A stretch of DNA of 64,000 nucleotides from the NCBI GenBank assembly GCA_003963075.1, contig RXJV01000089.1, forward strand, positions 1 through 64,000. Reading direction: 5' to 3'. Below the pieces are notes generated by a model that ran no database searches, had not been told where the DNA came from, and worked only from the letters and a program-made list of their open reading frames with translations. Below are positions 28,841 to 37,594 of the stretch, piece by piece; the stretch's first letter is position 1; each line of letters begins with the position of its first letter. Both the position numbers and the translations under genes were made by a program. Source of the stretch: Burkholderiales bacterium. GTDB lineage: Bacteria > Pseudomonadota > Gammaproteobacteria > Burkholderiales > Burkholderiaceae_C.

Positions 28841-30421
28841 ATGCGCCGATTGATCGCCCTCACCCTGCTCACCGCCGCCACGCTCGCCAACGCCCAGACC
28901 CTGCGCTGGGCCGCTCAGGGCGACATGCAGAGCACCGACCCCCATGCCGCGAACGAGATCCTGACCAACTCGTTGAACGGCCAGGTCTACGAGACCCTGG
29001 CAAGGCGCGCGCCCGACCAGAACATCGGGCCGGCGCTGGCCACCGAGTGGACCCAGGTGACCCCGCTGCTGTGGCGCGTGAAGCTGCGTCCGGGCGTCAA
29101 GTTCCATGACGGCACGCCCTTCACGGCCGACGACGTGGTGTTCTCGATGCAGCGGCTGCGCGACCCGACCTCGCCGTTTCGGGTCTACGCCAATGCCGTC
29201 GGCATCCCGAAGGCGATCGATCCGCTGACGGTGGTGTTCGCGCTGGACAAGCCGAACCCGGTCTTCGCCGAGCATCTGACCAGCCTGCAGATCATGAGCA
29301 AACGCTGGTGCGAGGCCAACCGCGTGACCCGGCCGCTCGACCTGAAGGCCAAGGAGGAATCCTTTGCCAGCCAGAACGCGAACGGCACCGGCCCCTTCAT
29401 GCTGGTGAGCCGCCAGCCCGGCGTGAAGACCGTGTTCAAGCGCAATCCCAACCACTGGGGCAAGGCCGACCCGACGCAAGGGAATGTGCAGGACCTGGTG
29501 TTCCTGCCGATCAGCGTGGACGCCACCCGCACCGCCGCGCTCATCTCCGGCGAGGTGGATTTTGTGCTCGACCCGCCGCCGCGCGATGTCGAGCGGCTGC
29601 GCAGCACGCCGGGGGTCAAGGTGCTGGACGGCGTCGAGAACCGCATCGTCTACATCGGCATGGACCAGTCGCGCGACAAGCTGCTTTACGGCCAGGTGCC
29701 CGGTGACAAGAACCCGTTCAAGGACCTGCGCGTGCGCCGCGCGATGTACCAGGCCATCGACATCGACGCGATCAAGAGCAAATTGATGAGCGGCTTTTCC
29801 GTCCCCACCGGCGGCCTGACGCCATCGGCCCGGGGCGGCTACAACGACCCGGCGCTCGAGACTCGCTTGCCCTTCGACATGGCCGCCGCCAAGAAACTGA
29901 TCGCCGAGGCCGGCTACCCCGATGGCTTCGAGGTGACGCTGGACTGCCCCAACAACCGCTACGTCAACGACGAGCGGATCTGCATCGCGCTGGCCAGCCT
30001 CTGGGCCCAGCTCAAGATCAAGGTCAAGGTCAACGCGATGCCCCGGGTGCTGTTCTTCCCCAAGTTGGAGAAGTTCGACACCAGCCTCTACCTGCACGGC
30101 TGGGGCGGCAACTCGACGGATGCCGAGATCATGCTGACACCGGTGCTGCGCAACCGCGGCGAGCAGGGCGTCGGCGTGGCCAACTACGGCGGCTGGGTCA
30201 ACGACAAGGCCGATGCGCTGGCGGCGGCCTCCACCGTCGAGCCCGATCCCAAGAAGCGCGAGCAGCTGATCAAGGGCGCACTGGCCGAGTACCGGCAGCA
30301 GATCAACATCATTCCGCTGCACCGCCAGATCATCCCCTGGGCGATGCGGTCGAACATCACGGTCACGCACTCGCCAGGAAACTGGTTCGATGTCGACCGG
30401 ACCCGGGTCGCCGCCCAGTAG
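28841..30421 (+). CDS. Peptide/oligopeptide-type ABC substrate-binding protein (family 5)
   Basis: 526 residues from the ATG at 28841 (GGAG 8 nt upstream). Signal peptide at 1-18 (cleavage after ANA). Family-5 landmarks: [22 protein letters not shown] near residue 50, [21 protein letters not shown] near 85, GTGPFMLVS near 178, and [16 protein letters not shown] near 295. It captures peptides, nickel or other compounds in the periplasm for a Dpp/Opp-type importer. No permease or ATPase gene is near, so it is an orphan receptor and its ligand cannot be told. Confidence 0.9.
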   Translation: MRRLIALTLLTAATLANAQTLRWAAQGDMQSTDPHAANEILTNSLNGQVYETLARRAPDQNIGPALATEWTQVTPLLWRVKLRPGVKFHDGTPFTADDVVFSMQRLRDPTSPFRVYANAVGIPKAIDPLTVVFALDKPNPVFAEHLTSLQIMSKRWCEANRVTRPLDLKAKEESFASQNANGTGPFMLVSRQPGVKTVFKRNPNHWGKADPTQGNVQDLVFLPISVDATRTAALISGEVDFVLDPPPRDVERLRSTPGVKVLDGVENRIVYIGMDQSRDKLLYGQVPGDKNPFKDLRVRRAMYQAIDIDAIKSKLMSGFSVPTGGLTPSARGGYNDPALETRLPFDMAAAKKLIAEAGYPDGFEVTLDCPNNRYVNDERICIALASLWAQLKIKVKVNAMPRVLFFPKLEKFDTSLYLHGWGGNSTDAEIMLTPVLRNRGEQGVGVANYGGWVNDKADALAAASTVEPDPKKREQLIKGALAEYRQQINIIPLHRQIIPWAMRSNITVTHSPGNWFDVDRTRVAAQ

Positions 30422-30424
30422 AAT
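30419..30424 (+). promoter_or_regulatory. Candidate -10 element for rhlE
   Basis: TAGAAT begins with the stop codon of the upstream binding-protein gene. A start near 30431 gives a leader of about 130 nt that includes the hairpin at 30505-30525. No -35 recognised. Confidence 0.35.
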
Positions 30425-30504
30425 GGCGCCAACGCCGCGCTTCTCAGTCTTGCGCGGCGATCTCTTCTCAGCCCCTGCACGCTGCCCGCCCTGCCCGAAG
30501 ACTG

Positions 30505-30525
30505 GCGCCGCCCCTCAAGCGGCGC
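30505..30525 (+). repeat. Hairpin in the rhlE leader
   Basis: GCGCCGC, CCCTCAA, GCGGCGC: a 7-bp stem with a 7-nt loop, 40 nt upstream of rhlE. It lacks a T run. It may be a leader structure or a dispersed intergenic repeat. Confidence 0.5.
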
Positions 30526-30564
30526 GGCAGGCGATGCGACCAGGCGTGCTCACTCCCCAACCGA

Positions 30565-32055
30565 ATGAGTTTCGATTCCCTCGGCCTGGCAGCGCCGCTG
30601 CTCAAGGCCATCGCCGACGCTGGCTACACCTCCCCCACCCCCATCCAGGCCCAGGCCATCCCCGCCGTTCTGAAGGGCGGTGACCTGATGGCCGGCGCCC
30701 AGACCGGCACCGGCAAGACCGCCGGCTTCACGCTGCCGATGCTGCACCGCCTGCAGGCCGGTCAGCGCACGCTCGACAAACGCGGCCGCCCGGCCATCCG
30801 CGCCCTGGTGCTGACACCGACCCGCGAGCTCGCCGCCCAGGTCGAGGAAAGCGTGCAGACCTATGGCAAATACCTGCCCCAGCTCAAGAGCATGGTGATG
30901 TTCGGCGGCGTCGGCATGCAGCCGCAGATCAACAAGCTGCGTGACGGCGTCGACATCCTCGTCGCCACGCCCGGCCGCCTGCTCGACCACGCCGGCCTGG
31001 GCAACCTCGACCTGAGCAAGATCGAGATCCTGGTGCTGGACGAAGCCGACCGCATGCTGGACATGGGTTTCATCCACGACATCAAGAAGGTGCTGGCCCT
31101 GCTGCCCGCGCAGAAGCAGACCCTGCTCTTCAGCGCCACCTTCAGCGACGACATCAAGAACCTCGCCGACCGCCTGCTGAACCAGCCGGCCCTCATCGAG
31201 GTGGCCCGCCGCAACCAGACCAACGACCAGATCGCACAGAAGGTCCACCCCGTGGGCCGCGAGCGCAAGAAGGAACTGCTGGTGCACCTGATCAAGAGCG
31301 GCGACTGGCACCAGGTGCTGGTCTTCACGCGCATGAAGCACGGCGCCAACCGCCTGACGGACTATCTGAACGACCAGGGCATCAGCGCGATGGCCATCCA
31401 CGGCAACAAGAGCCAGGGTGCCCGCACCAAGGCCCTGGCCGACTTCAAGTCGGGCGACCTGACCTGCCTGGTCGCCACCGACATCGCCGCCCGCGGCATC
31501 GACATCGACCAGCTGCCCCACGTCGTCAACTTCGAGCTGCCCAATGTGCCGGAGGACTATGTCCACCGCATCGGCCGCACCGGCCGTGCTGGCGCCCAAG
31601 GCGAGGCCGTCAGCCTGGTCTGCGTCGACGAAAACGGCTTCCTGCGCGACATCGAGAAGCTCATCAAGCGCGAGATTCCCAAGGCGATCGTGCCCGGCTT
31701 CGCGCCCGACCCGAATGAGAAGGCCGAGCCCATCGTGCTCGGCCGCACCGTGCTCAACCCCAACGGCAGCCGCGGCCGCAACCCCAACCCGCCGCAGCAT
31801 GCCGGCCGGGGTGGCCGCCCCGGTGGTGGTGGCGGCGGAAACCGTGGCGGCTCGCGCGACGGTGGCCGCTCGAACAACGGCGGCGGCGGCGGCAAGCCCC
31901 AGGCCCATGCCGGCCACGGCGGCGCCAAGCCTGCCGGCAGCCACACCGGCCATGGCGGTGCTCGCACCGCGCCACGGCCGCAGGGCCAGCCGAGCCGCGA
32001 TGGTGGTGCCCCGCGCCACACCAACGGCCCGCGGCTGACCCAGCCCAAGCGCTAA
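30565..32055 (+). CDS. rhlE: RhlE-type DEAD-box ATP-dependent RNA helicase
   Basis: 496 residues. Helicase motifs in order: Q motif near [21 protein letters not shown], Ia PTRELA, Ib [42 protein letters not shown] and [12 protein letters not shown]. The last 110 residues are a disordered Gly/Arg/His/Pro-rich tail, as in RhlE, which binds RNA non-specifically. RhlE acts in cold-stress RNA unwinding, ribosome assembly and with RNase E. The ATG has no Shine-Dalgarno. The stop codon overlaps that of the convergent oxidoreductase gene by 4 nt. Confidence 0.93.
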   Translation: MSFDSLGLAAPLLKAIADAGYTSPTPIQAQAIPAVLKGGDLMAGAQTGTGKTAGFTLPMLHRLQAGQRTLDKRGRPAIRALVLTPTRELAAQVEESVQTYGKYLPQLKSMVMFGGVGMQPQINKLRDGVDILVATPGRLLDHAGLGNLDLSKIEILVLDEADRMLDMGFIHDIKKVLALLPAQKQTLLFSATFSDDIKNLADRLLNQPALIEVARRNQTNDQIAQKVHPVGRERKKELLVHLIKSGDWHQVLVFTRMKHGANRLTDYLNDQGISAMAIHGNKSQGARTKALADFKSGDLTCLVATDIAARGIDIDQLPHVVNFELPNVPEDYVHRIGRTGRAGAQGEAVSLVCVDENGFLRDIEKLIKREIPKAIVPGFAPDPNEKAEPIVLGRTVLNPNGSRGRNPNPPQHAGRGGRPGGGGGGNRGGSRDGGRSNNGGGGGKPQAHAGHGGAKPAGSHTGHGGARTAPRPQGQPSRDGGAPRHTNGPRLTQPKR

Positions 32056-34289
32056 TCGCTCATCGTGGCATTCGGGTAGAAGGGCAGTGCCCTCACCCGC
32101 TTGCCACTGAGCCGGGCCCAGGCGTTGGCCAGGGCCGGCGCCAGCGTGGGCACCCCCAGCTCGCCCACGCCGCCCATCACCGCGCTGCGGTCCAGCGCGG
32201 TCGGCTGAGGCATCAGCTTCACCACCACCTGAGGCATCTCGCCGAGCCGGATCATCCGGCTGTTGTTGAAATTGCGGGCCTGGGCCGCGCCGTTCACGAA
32301 GGTCTGCTTGCCGAAGAGCGCGGCATTCAGCCCGTGCACGACGCCACCGATCAATTGCGCCTCGACCGAGTTCGGGTTCACGACCCAGCCGCAGTCGATC
32401 GCGAGCCACACGCGGGTCACCTTCGGGCCGGCCGTCGTGGCGCTGACCTCCACCACCTGCGCCACGATGCTGTTGAACGCGGTGCCGATGGCAATGCCCC
32501 GTGCCCGCCCGGCGGGTACCGCGCCACCCCAGCCGGCGGCCTGGGCCGCCGCATCGAGCACCGCCAGCCAGCGCGCGTTGCTGCTCAGGCGCGCACGGCG
32601 GTACTGGTAAGGGTCCGCGCCCGCCGCGAGGGCCAGCTCATCGATCATCGACTCCACCGCGAAGGTATTGATCGACGCCCCGACCGAGCGCCAGAAGCCC
32701 ACCGGGATGCCCGCCGTGTGGCTGACCCACTCGGTCAGCCGGGCGCCGAAGTCGTAGGGCAGCGCCTGTGAGCCCTCGTAGCCCTGGCTGTCGCCGGTGG
32801 CCGGCAGCGGCACGCCGCGCTGGCCGAGGATGGACGGCGAGACGTTCCGGTAGGTCCAGCCCAGCACCTGGCCGGCCTGGTTCAGCCCGGCCCGCACCCG
32901 CACCAGCGCCATGGGCCGGCACTGGTCGTGGGTGAAGTCCTCCTCCCGCGGCCACATCAGCTTGACCGGCTTCTTCACCGCCATCGCCACCTGCACCGCC
33001 TGGGAGATGAAGTCCAGCTCGGCCTTGCGGCCCAGGCCGCCGCCGAGCGCTGTGACGTGGATCGTGACCTGCGCAGCGGTCATGCCGGTCAGCGCGATCA
33101 CCAAGGTCAACGCCGATTTGGCCGACTGCGTCGGCGCCCACACCTCGCAGCTCACGCCGGGCTGGAAGTCCACGGTGCAGTTCAGCACCTCCATGCAGGC
33201 ATGGGCCACGTACGGCAGGCTGTAGGTCGCTTCCAGCTTGGTGCCGGCGCCGGCGATGGCCGCCTCGGGCGTGCCGCTGCGCTCGACGGTGTAGGCTGTG
33301 CCGGGCCCGTTCGGGGCACCCACGGCATACGGCGTCGCGGCGGTCATCAAGGCCTGGGCATCGGCCATGAACTGGCTGCTGTTCAGCGCCGCCACGTTGG
33401 CCGGCAGCGTCCACTTCAACGGCAGGCGCCGCGCGGCCTGCCAGGCATCCCAGGTGGTGGGGCCCACCACGGCCACCGCATTGATGTTGCCCACGGCCTC
33501 CAGCCCGCGGGCGGTGCCCGGCGCCACCTTCACCGGCACCACCGCCAGTGCGCCGCTGGGGACGGACGGCGTCGCGGCCAGCACGCCCCCGAAGCTCGGG
33601 CAGTGCCGGATGGCGGCGTAGGCCATGCCCGGCCGGCGCACGTCGATGCCGTAGACCGTGCTGCCGTCCACCTTGGCCGGGATGTCGGCCCGCGGCAGGG
33701 GCTGGCCGATGCAGCGCAGCTGGGCATCGGGCACCAGCGGCGCCGAGGCCGGCACCGGCAGCGTCGCCGCGCGGGCCGCGAGCTGGGCGTAGGACAGGCT
33801 GCGGCCGGTCGGCAGGTGCGTGACGACGCCGCTGGCCACCGTGTAGTGGGCCCGCGCGCCATCGCCCAGCTCGACCATCGCGGCGCTGACGAGCATCTCG
33901 CGCGCGAGGGCGGCGGCATCCCGCAGCCGCCAGAAGTTGCTGCGCGTGACGCTGGAGCCCACGGTGTTGATGGCCACGCCCACCGGGGCCGGGCTGGCCA
34001 GGGACGGCGCCGCCGGCACGACGCGCACCTGGGCGAGATCCACCATCAGGTCCTCGCACAGGATCTGGGCCAGGCCCGAGAACGAGCCTTGCCCCATGTC
34101 GGAGGCGCCGCTGGCGAGCGTGATGCTGCCGTCGCTGCCGATGGTCAGCCAGGCATTGACGGCGGTGGCCGTGGCGGCCTCGGCCTTGCCACCGAGCACC
34201 AGGCCCAGGGTCAGGCCCACCCCGCTGCCCAGGAACTGGCGCCGGTCCACGCCAGCGGTGACGGCATCGGAAGGAATGCGTGCGTTCAT
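32052..34289 (-). CDS. Molybdopterin-binding subunit of an aldehyde/isoquinoline-type oxidoreductase (IorB-like)
   Basis: 745 residues from the ATG at 34289 (AAGGAGAG upstream). A Tat signal with DRRQFLG near residue 15 and a hydrophobic stretch to about 40 predicts folded export to the periplasm. The xanthine-dehydrogenase fold shows [12 protein letters not shown] near residue 330 for cofactor binding and [20 protein letters not shown] near the C-terminus, with the catalytic-type Glu. It oxidises aldehydes or N-heterocycles at a molybdenum centre; the natural substrate is unknown. It is 11 nt after the [2Fe-2S] subunit gene. No cytochrome subunit or MoCo-insertion gene (XdhC type) is adjacent. 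Confidence 0.9.
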   Translation of the reverse strand: MNARIPSDAVTAGVDRRQFLGSGVGLTLGLVLGGKAEAATATAVNAWLTIGSDGSITLASGASDMGQGSFSGLAQILCEDLMVDLAQVRVVPAAPSLASPAPVGVAINTVGSSVTRSNFWRLRDAAALAREMLVSAAMVELGDGARAHYTVASGVVTHLPTGRSLSYAQLAARAATLPVPASAPLVPDAQLRCIGQPLPRADIPAKVDGSTVYGIDVRRPGMAYAAIRHCPSFGGVLAATPSVPSGALAVVPVKVAPGTARGLEAVGNINAVAVVGPTTWDAWQAARRLPLKWTLPANVAALNSSQFMADAQALMTAATPYAVGAPNGPGTAYTVERSGTPEAAIAGAGTKLEATYSLPYVAHACMEVLNCTVDFQPGVSCEVWAPTQSAKSALTLVIALTGMTAAQVTIHVTALGGGLGRKAELDFISQAVQVAMAVKKPVKLMWPREEDFTHDQCRPMALVRVRAGLNQAGQVLGWTYRNVSPSILGQRGVPLPATGDSQGYEGSQALPYDFGARLTEWVSHTAGIPVGFWRSVGASINTFAVESMIDELALAAGADPYQYRRARLSSNARWLAVLDAAAQAAGWGGAVPAGRARGIAIGTAFNSIVAQVVEVSATTAGPKVTRVWLAIDCGWVVNPNSVEAQLIGGVVHGLNAALFGKQTFVNGAAQARNFNNSRMIRLGEMPQVVVKLMPQPTALDRSAVMGGVGELGVPTLAPALANAWARLSGKRVRALPFYPNATMSD

Positions 34290-34300
34290 GGTGCTCTCCT

Positions 34301-34741
34301 TCACAGCCCGGCCACGGCCGTCTTGATGCGCTGGTAGGTGCCGCAGACGCAGAGGTTGTCCACCTCGTTGGCGATCTCGGCGCCGTGGTGGCCCGCGTTC
34401 ATCGACCCGGCCACGCTCATCAGCATGCCGCTCTGGCAGTAGCCGCACTGCGGCACCTGGTGCAGCACCCAGGCCTTCTGCGCCGGGTGGCTGCGGTCGG
34501 GCGAGAGCCCCTCGATGGTGGTGATGCGCTGGCCGACGGCGGACGACACGTCGATGTCGCAGCTCTTCTCGGGCTGGCCGTTGATCCAGACCGTGCAGGC
34601 GCCGCAGATCTCGATGCCGCAGCCGTATTTGGTGCCGGTCAGGCCCAGCACATCGCGCAGCACCCACAGCAGGGGCATCTCGGGCGAACTGACCGCGGCC
34701 TGCAGGTCGCGGCCGTTCACGTTCAGGGTGTAGGTCGGCAT
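34301..34741 (-). CDS. [2Fe-2S]-binding subunit of the molybdenum oxidoreductase (IorA-like)
   Basis: 146 residues from the ATG at 34741 (TGGAG 10 nt upstream). The plant-type ferredoxin half has KYGCGIEICGACTVW with C-x4-C-x2-C and a fourth Cys in EKSC. The helical second cluster domain has QCGYCQSGM and LCVCGTYQRI. It passes electrons from the molybdenum subunit. Two-gene IorAB-type enzymes transfer electrons to a c-type cytochrome that is often encoded nearby; none is here. It is divergent from the DUF6502 gene across an AT-rich 82-nt gap. Confidence 0.93.
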   Translation of the reverse strand: MPTYTLNVNGRDLQAAVSSPEMPLLWVLRDVLGLTGTKYGCGIEICGACTVWINGQPEKSCDIDVSSAVGQRITTIEGLSPDRSHPAQKAWVLHQVPQCGYCQSGMLMSVAGSMNAGHHGAEIANEVDNLCVCGTYQRIKTAVAGL

Positions 34742-34772
34742 GTCATCGCTCCAGTCGTTTACGATTTCGAAC

Positions 34773-34793
34773 AAATGCACAAATTGCGCATTT
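34773..34793. promoter_or_regulatory. AT-rich palindrome in the divergent promoter of the IorAB-like and DUF6502 genes
   Basis: AAATGC, 9 nt, GCATTT, with an inner pseudo-palindrome TGC..CAAATTG..GCA. A direct repeat TTGCGC occurs at 34784-34789 and 34798-34803. The surrounding 60 nt are much richer in A and T than the rest of the window, as expected for a regulated promoter. The DUF6502 protein encoded beside it has a helix-turn-helix-like segment and is a candidate ligand. Confidence 0.45.
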
Positions 34794-34823
34794 CATGTTG
34801 CGCGCTCAGAATTGACCCGTCAA

Positions 34824-35654
34824 ATGGACAAACGTGATGAGTTGTTACTCCCCGCTCTCGAGGCCCTGCTCGTGCCCCTGGCGCGCCTGTGCGTCGCCCA
34901 CGGCCTGGCGCATGCGCCGGTGGAGGAACTGCTCAAGCGCGCGTTTGTGCGGGCCGCACGCGAGGCCGGCCACACGGCGGGCCGCGACGTGAGCCGCGTC
35001 GCCACCGCCACCGGCTTGAGCCGCCGCGAGGTCACCCGCCTCTCGGGTGAGCTGGCCCCGCTGCCGGCCCAGCGCCCGACGCCAGCCGGCCGCGCCTACG
35101 CCCACTGGATGACTCATCCGGATTACCGGGGCCCGGGCGACCAGCCCCTGGCCCTGCCGCGATCCGGCCCGGCACCCAGCTTCGACAGCCTGGCGCAGGC
35201 CATCACCCGCCATGTGCACCCGCGCAGCCTGCTCGACGAGATGCTGCGCCTGGGCCTGGTGCGGCTGTCGGACGATGGCCAGACCGTACATCTCGACACC
35301 GAACGTGTCGCCCCCACGCAGGACGATGCGCAGATGTTCGGTTTCCTCGGCGCCAACGTCGGCGACCACCTCGCCGCTGCGACCGCCAATGTCGTGCACC
35401 GCGACCGCCGCCATTTCGAGCAGGCCATCTATGCCGATGAACTCAGCGAGCAGTCCGCCGCCGCCATCGGCGACCTGGCCCGCGCGCAGTGGGTTCGGCT
35501 GCGCGCCGAGCTGATCCCGGAGCTGGAGCGCCTGATTGCCGCCGATCAGGCCGCCGGCCGCCCCGGCACCCACCGGGCCCGACTGGGCCTGTTCACCTAC
35601 CACGACCATGACCTGGAGCCTGACGATGCGACGCCCGACACCCCTGCGCCCTGA
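34824..35654 (+). CDS. DUF6502 family protein, possible DNA-binding regulator
   Basis: 276 residues from the ATG at 34824, starting MDKRDELLLPALEALLVPLA; an upstream in-frame ATG lies within the divergent promoter. It is soluble, with no signal or membrane segment. Residues about 55-75 (GRDVSRVATATGLSRREVTRL) look like a helix-turn-helix, and a second winged-helix-like part follows near 120-165. No enzyme motif is visible. DUF6502 proteins occur widely in Beta- and Gammaproteobacteria, often next to DUF5666 proteins, with no assigned function. The following DUF5666 gene starts 29 nt inside its 3' end. A regulatory role is inference. Confidence 0.75.
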   Translation: MDKRDELLLPALEALLVPLARLCVAHGLAHAPVEELLKRAFVRAAREAGHTAGRDVSRVATATGLSRREVTRLSGELAPLPAQRPTPAGRAYAHWMTHPDYRGPGDQPLALPRSGPAPSFDSLAQAITRHVHPRSLLDEMLRLGLVRLSDDGQTVHLDTERVAPTQDDAQMFGFLGANVGDHLAAATANVVHRDRRHFEQAIYADELSEQSAAAIGDLARAQWVRLRAELIPELERLIAADQAAGRPGTHRARLGLFTYHDHDLEPDDATPDTPAP

Positions 35655-36825
35655 TCTCGGACTCACCCGCCGCCACTGGCTGGCCCTGGCCGGCGCGGGC
35701 AGCCTCAGCGCCTGCGGCGGCGGCGGCGAAGTGCCCGCGCCCACGGCGGCCCCGGCCGAAGCGCCGTCCGGCATGCGCCCGCTGGGTGTCGCCACCGGCG
35801 GGACCGGGCGGATCCGCAGCTTCCTGAGCGCGGCCGTCACCGCGACCACGCCGCTGACGATAGGCGGCGTCAGCCTGAACATCCGCGGGGCCGAACTGCG
35901 CGACGGCGACGGCGTCGCGCTGCACGGCCGAGGCATCGCCCCGGGAATGACGGCACAGGTGCTGGCCGGTCCCGTGGTCGCGGCATCGGCACAGGCGTAT
36001 CGGGTGGTGGTCGATACCCAGGTCGTCGGCCCGGCCAGCTGGCTGGACAGCCGCACCCTGATCGTGCTGGGCCAGCGGGTCAGCGTTCCAGCGAGCGCCC
36101 TGCGCGGGCCCGGCGCGGCCGGCACGCCGGCGGAGGTCCAGGTGTGGGGCCAGCTGGACCTGGCCGGGGGGCGCATCCTCGCGTCGCGGCTGGAGCGAGC
36201 GCTGCCCACCGACACCCCGATGCTGCGCGGCGTGGTCGGTGACCGTGGGCGCGACTGGCTGCAGGTCGGTGCCCTGGTGGCGCGCGCCGAAGACCCGGCC
36301 CTCATCCCGGCCGACCTCAGCCCCGGCTCGGTGGTGCGGCTGGTGCTGGATGCACCGGCGGCCGATGGCAGCTGGCTACTGCTCCAGGCCCGCAACGACG
36401 CGCTGCGCCCCCCGGATGGTCTCGAGACCGAGCTGCAGGGCCGCATCACGCAGCTCAGCTCCACGCAGCGGTTTGCGCTCGACGGCGTCCCGGTGGATGC
36501 CAGCCAGGCCCAGATCGAGGGCCTGGCCCAGCTCCAGACCGGCGCCGGTGCCGAGGTCCACGGCACCATGCGTGACGGCGTACTGGTCGCGACCGAGGTC
36601 GCCGTCGAGGCGTCCGAGCCGCTGGAAATCAACGGCCGCCTGACCGACCTGGACCCCGCCCGGCGCCGCTTCACGCTGCAGGGCTGGACGGTGCAATGGG
36701 ACGCCAGCACGCGCTTCGGCAAGATCGGCCTGGCCGGCCTGCGCAACGGCCGCTCGCTGACCGTGCGTGGCCGCTGGCAGCCGGGCGCCGCAGCCCTGCA
36801 GGCCCTGCAGATCACGCTGGACTGA
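35626..36825 (+). CDS. DUF5666 domain lipoprotein
   Basis: 399 residues from the ATG at 35626, overlapping the DUF6502 gene by 29 nt. The N-terminus has LTRRHWLALAGAGSLSAC: twin arginines, a hydrophobic stretch and a lipobox with Cys at about residue 31, so it may be a Tat-exported lipoprotein, followed by a GGGG linker. The rest is a string of beta-rich repeats of about 60-70 residues with the recurring pattern (GR/GV/GQ)(I/V/L)...V.G..V......(I/V), typical of DUF5666 OB-like repeats, about five copies. Function unknown; probably an envelope protein binding a ligand or partner. Confidence 0.75.
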   Translation: MRRPTPLRPDLGLTRRHWLALAGAGSLSACGGGGEVPAPTAAPAEAPSGMRPLGVATGGTGRIRSFLSAAVTATTPLTIGGVSLNIRGAELRDGDGVALHGRGIAPGMTAQVLAGPVVAASAQAYRVVVDTQVVGPASWLDSRTLIVLGQRVSVPASALRGPGAAGTPAEVQVWGQLDLAGGRILASRLERALPTDTPMLRGVVGDRGRDWLQVGALVARAEDPALIPADLSPGSVVRLVLDAPAADGSWLLLQARNDALRPPDGLETELQGRITQLSSTQRFALDGVPVDASQAQIEGLAQLQTGAGAEVHGTMRDGVLVATEVAVEASEPLEINGRLTDLDPARRRFTLQGWTVQWDASTRFGKIGLAGLRNGRSLTVRGRWQPGAAALQALQITLD

Positions 36826-36921
36826 CCGGGCCGGAAGACGCTGCGACACCCCCACCCTTGACGGCGCCGGCCTGCGGCGAGCCCGGCGTCGCCTGCGGCG
36901 GCTTCGACCGCGGGTCGTCTC

Positions 36922-36927
36922 TAAGAT
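36922..36927 (+). promoter_or_regulatory. Candidate leaderless -10 element for the NAD-binding reductase gene
   Basis: TAAGAT followed by 7 nt and the ATG at 36935, with no Shine-Dalgarno apart from the GGGG run inside the gap. Confidence 0.35.
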
Positions 36928-36934
36928 CCGGGGC

Positions 36935-37594
36935 ATGCCCTCTTCCGACCTGACCTGGGTGGCCGGCGCCAGCGGCCTGATCGGCCGCGAGCTGCTGGCC
37001 CAACTTGGCGACACCCCGGTGCTCGCCCTCGTGCGGCGGCCACTCAGCGGCCTGCCGAACAGCGCGCTGCGGCATGAGGCCATCGTTGACCTGGCCGCCC
37101 TGCCCACCGACCTCCCGGTTCCCCGGCGCGTCTTCATCGCGCTGGGCACGACGATGGCCCAGGCCGGCTCGCAGGCGGCCTTCCGCGCGGTGGACTTCGA
37201 CGCCGTCGTCGCGGTGGCGCGCGCGGCCCGCGAGCGCGGCGCCACGCATTGCGGCCTCGTCTCCGCCCTTGGCGCGGACCCACGCGCCGCCGTGTTCTAC
37301 AACCGCGTGAAGGGCGAGGCGGAGGCCGCACTCATCGGCCTGGGCTTCGAGCGCCTCGTCATCGCGCGGCCCTCGCTGCTGGACGGCCCGCGAGAGTCGC
37401 TCGGCCAGCCCCGCCGGCCGGGCGAGGCCTGGGCGCTGCGGCTGACGCGGCCGCTGGCGCCGCTGATCCCCGCGGCCTGGCGCCCCATCGCGGCCGAGCG
37501 TGTGGCCCGCGCGCTGAGGCTTGCGCTGGCGCAACACGGCCCGGCGGTGCAGGTGCTCGAATCCGGCGCCATGCAAAGCCTGGGTGCCCCATGA
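36935..37594 (+). CDS. NAD(P)-binding atypical short-chain reductase (YbjT/HTATIP2-like)
   Basis: 219 residues. A Rossmann fold opens with VAGASGLIGRELLAQL (GxxGxxG) at about 8-23. The block FIALGTTMAQAGSQAAFRAVDFDAVV near 66-92 and the YNRVKGEAEAAL segment near 130 (Tyr-x-x-x-Lys) match the HTATIP2/YbjT-like group of nucleotide-binding oxidoreductases. Substrate unknown. It is the first gene of a tight three-gene operon; the beta-CASP gene starts inside its stop codon (ATGA). Confidence 0.82.
   Translation: MPSSDLTWVAGASGLIGRELLAQLGDTPVLALVRRPLSGLPNSALRHEAIVDLAALPTDLPVPRRVFIALGTTMAQAGSQAAFRAVDFDAVVAVARAARERGATHCGLVSALGADPRAAVFYNRVKGEAEAALIGLGFERLVIARPSLLDGPRESLGQPRRPGEAWALRLTRPLAPLIPAAWRPIAAERVARALRLALAQHGPAVQVLESGAMQSLGAP

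Noticed and set aside
31800-32040. GGC/GGT-rich repeats in rhlE as a possible minisatellite
   Set aside because: They encode the Gly/His/Arg-rich RNA-binding tail normal for RhlE.
34845-36815. Open frame of over 650 codons antisense to the DUF6502 and DUF5666 genes
   Set aside because: Ser/Arg/Pro/Thr-rich mirror of real codons; the sense strand has signal, lipobox and domain structure.
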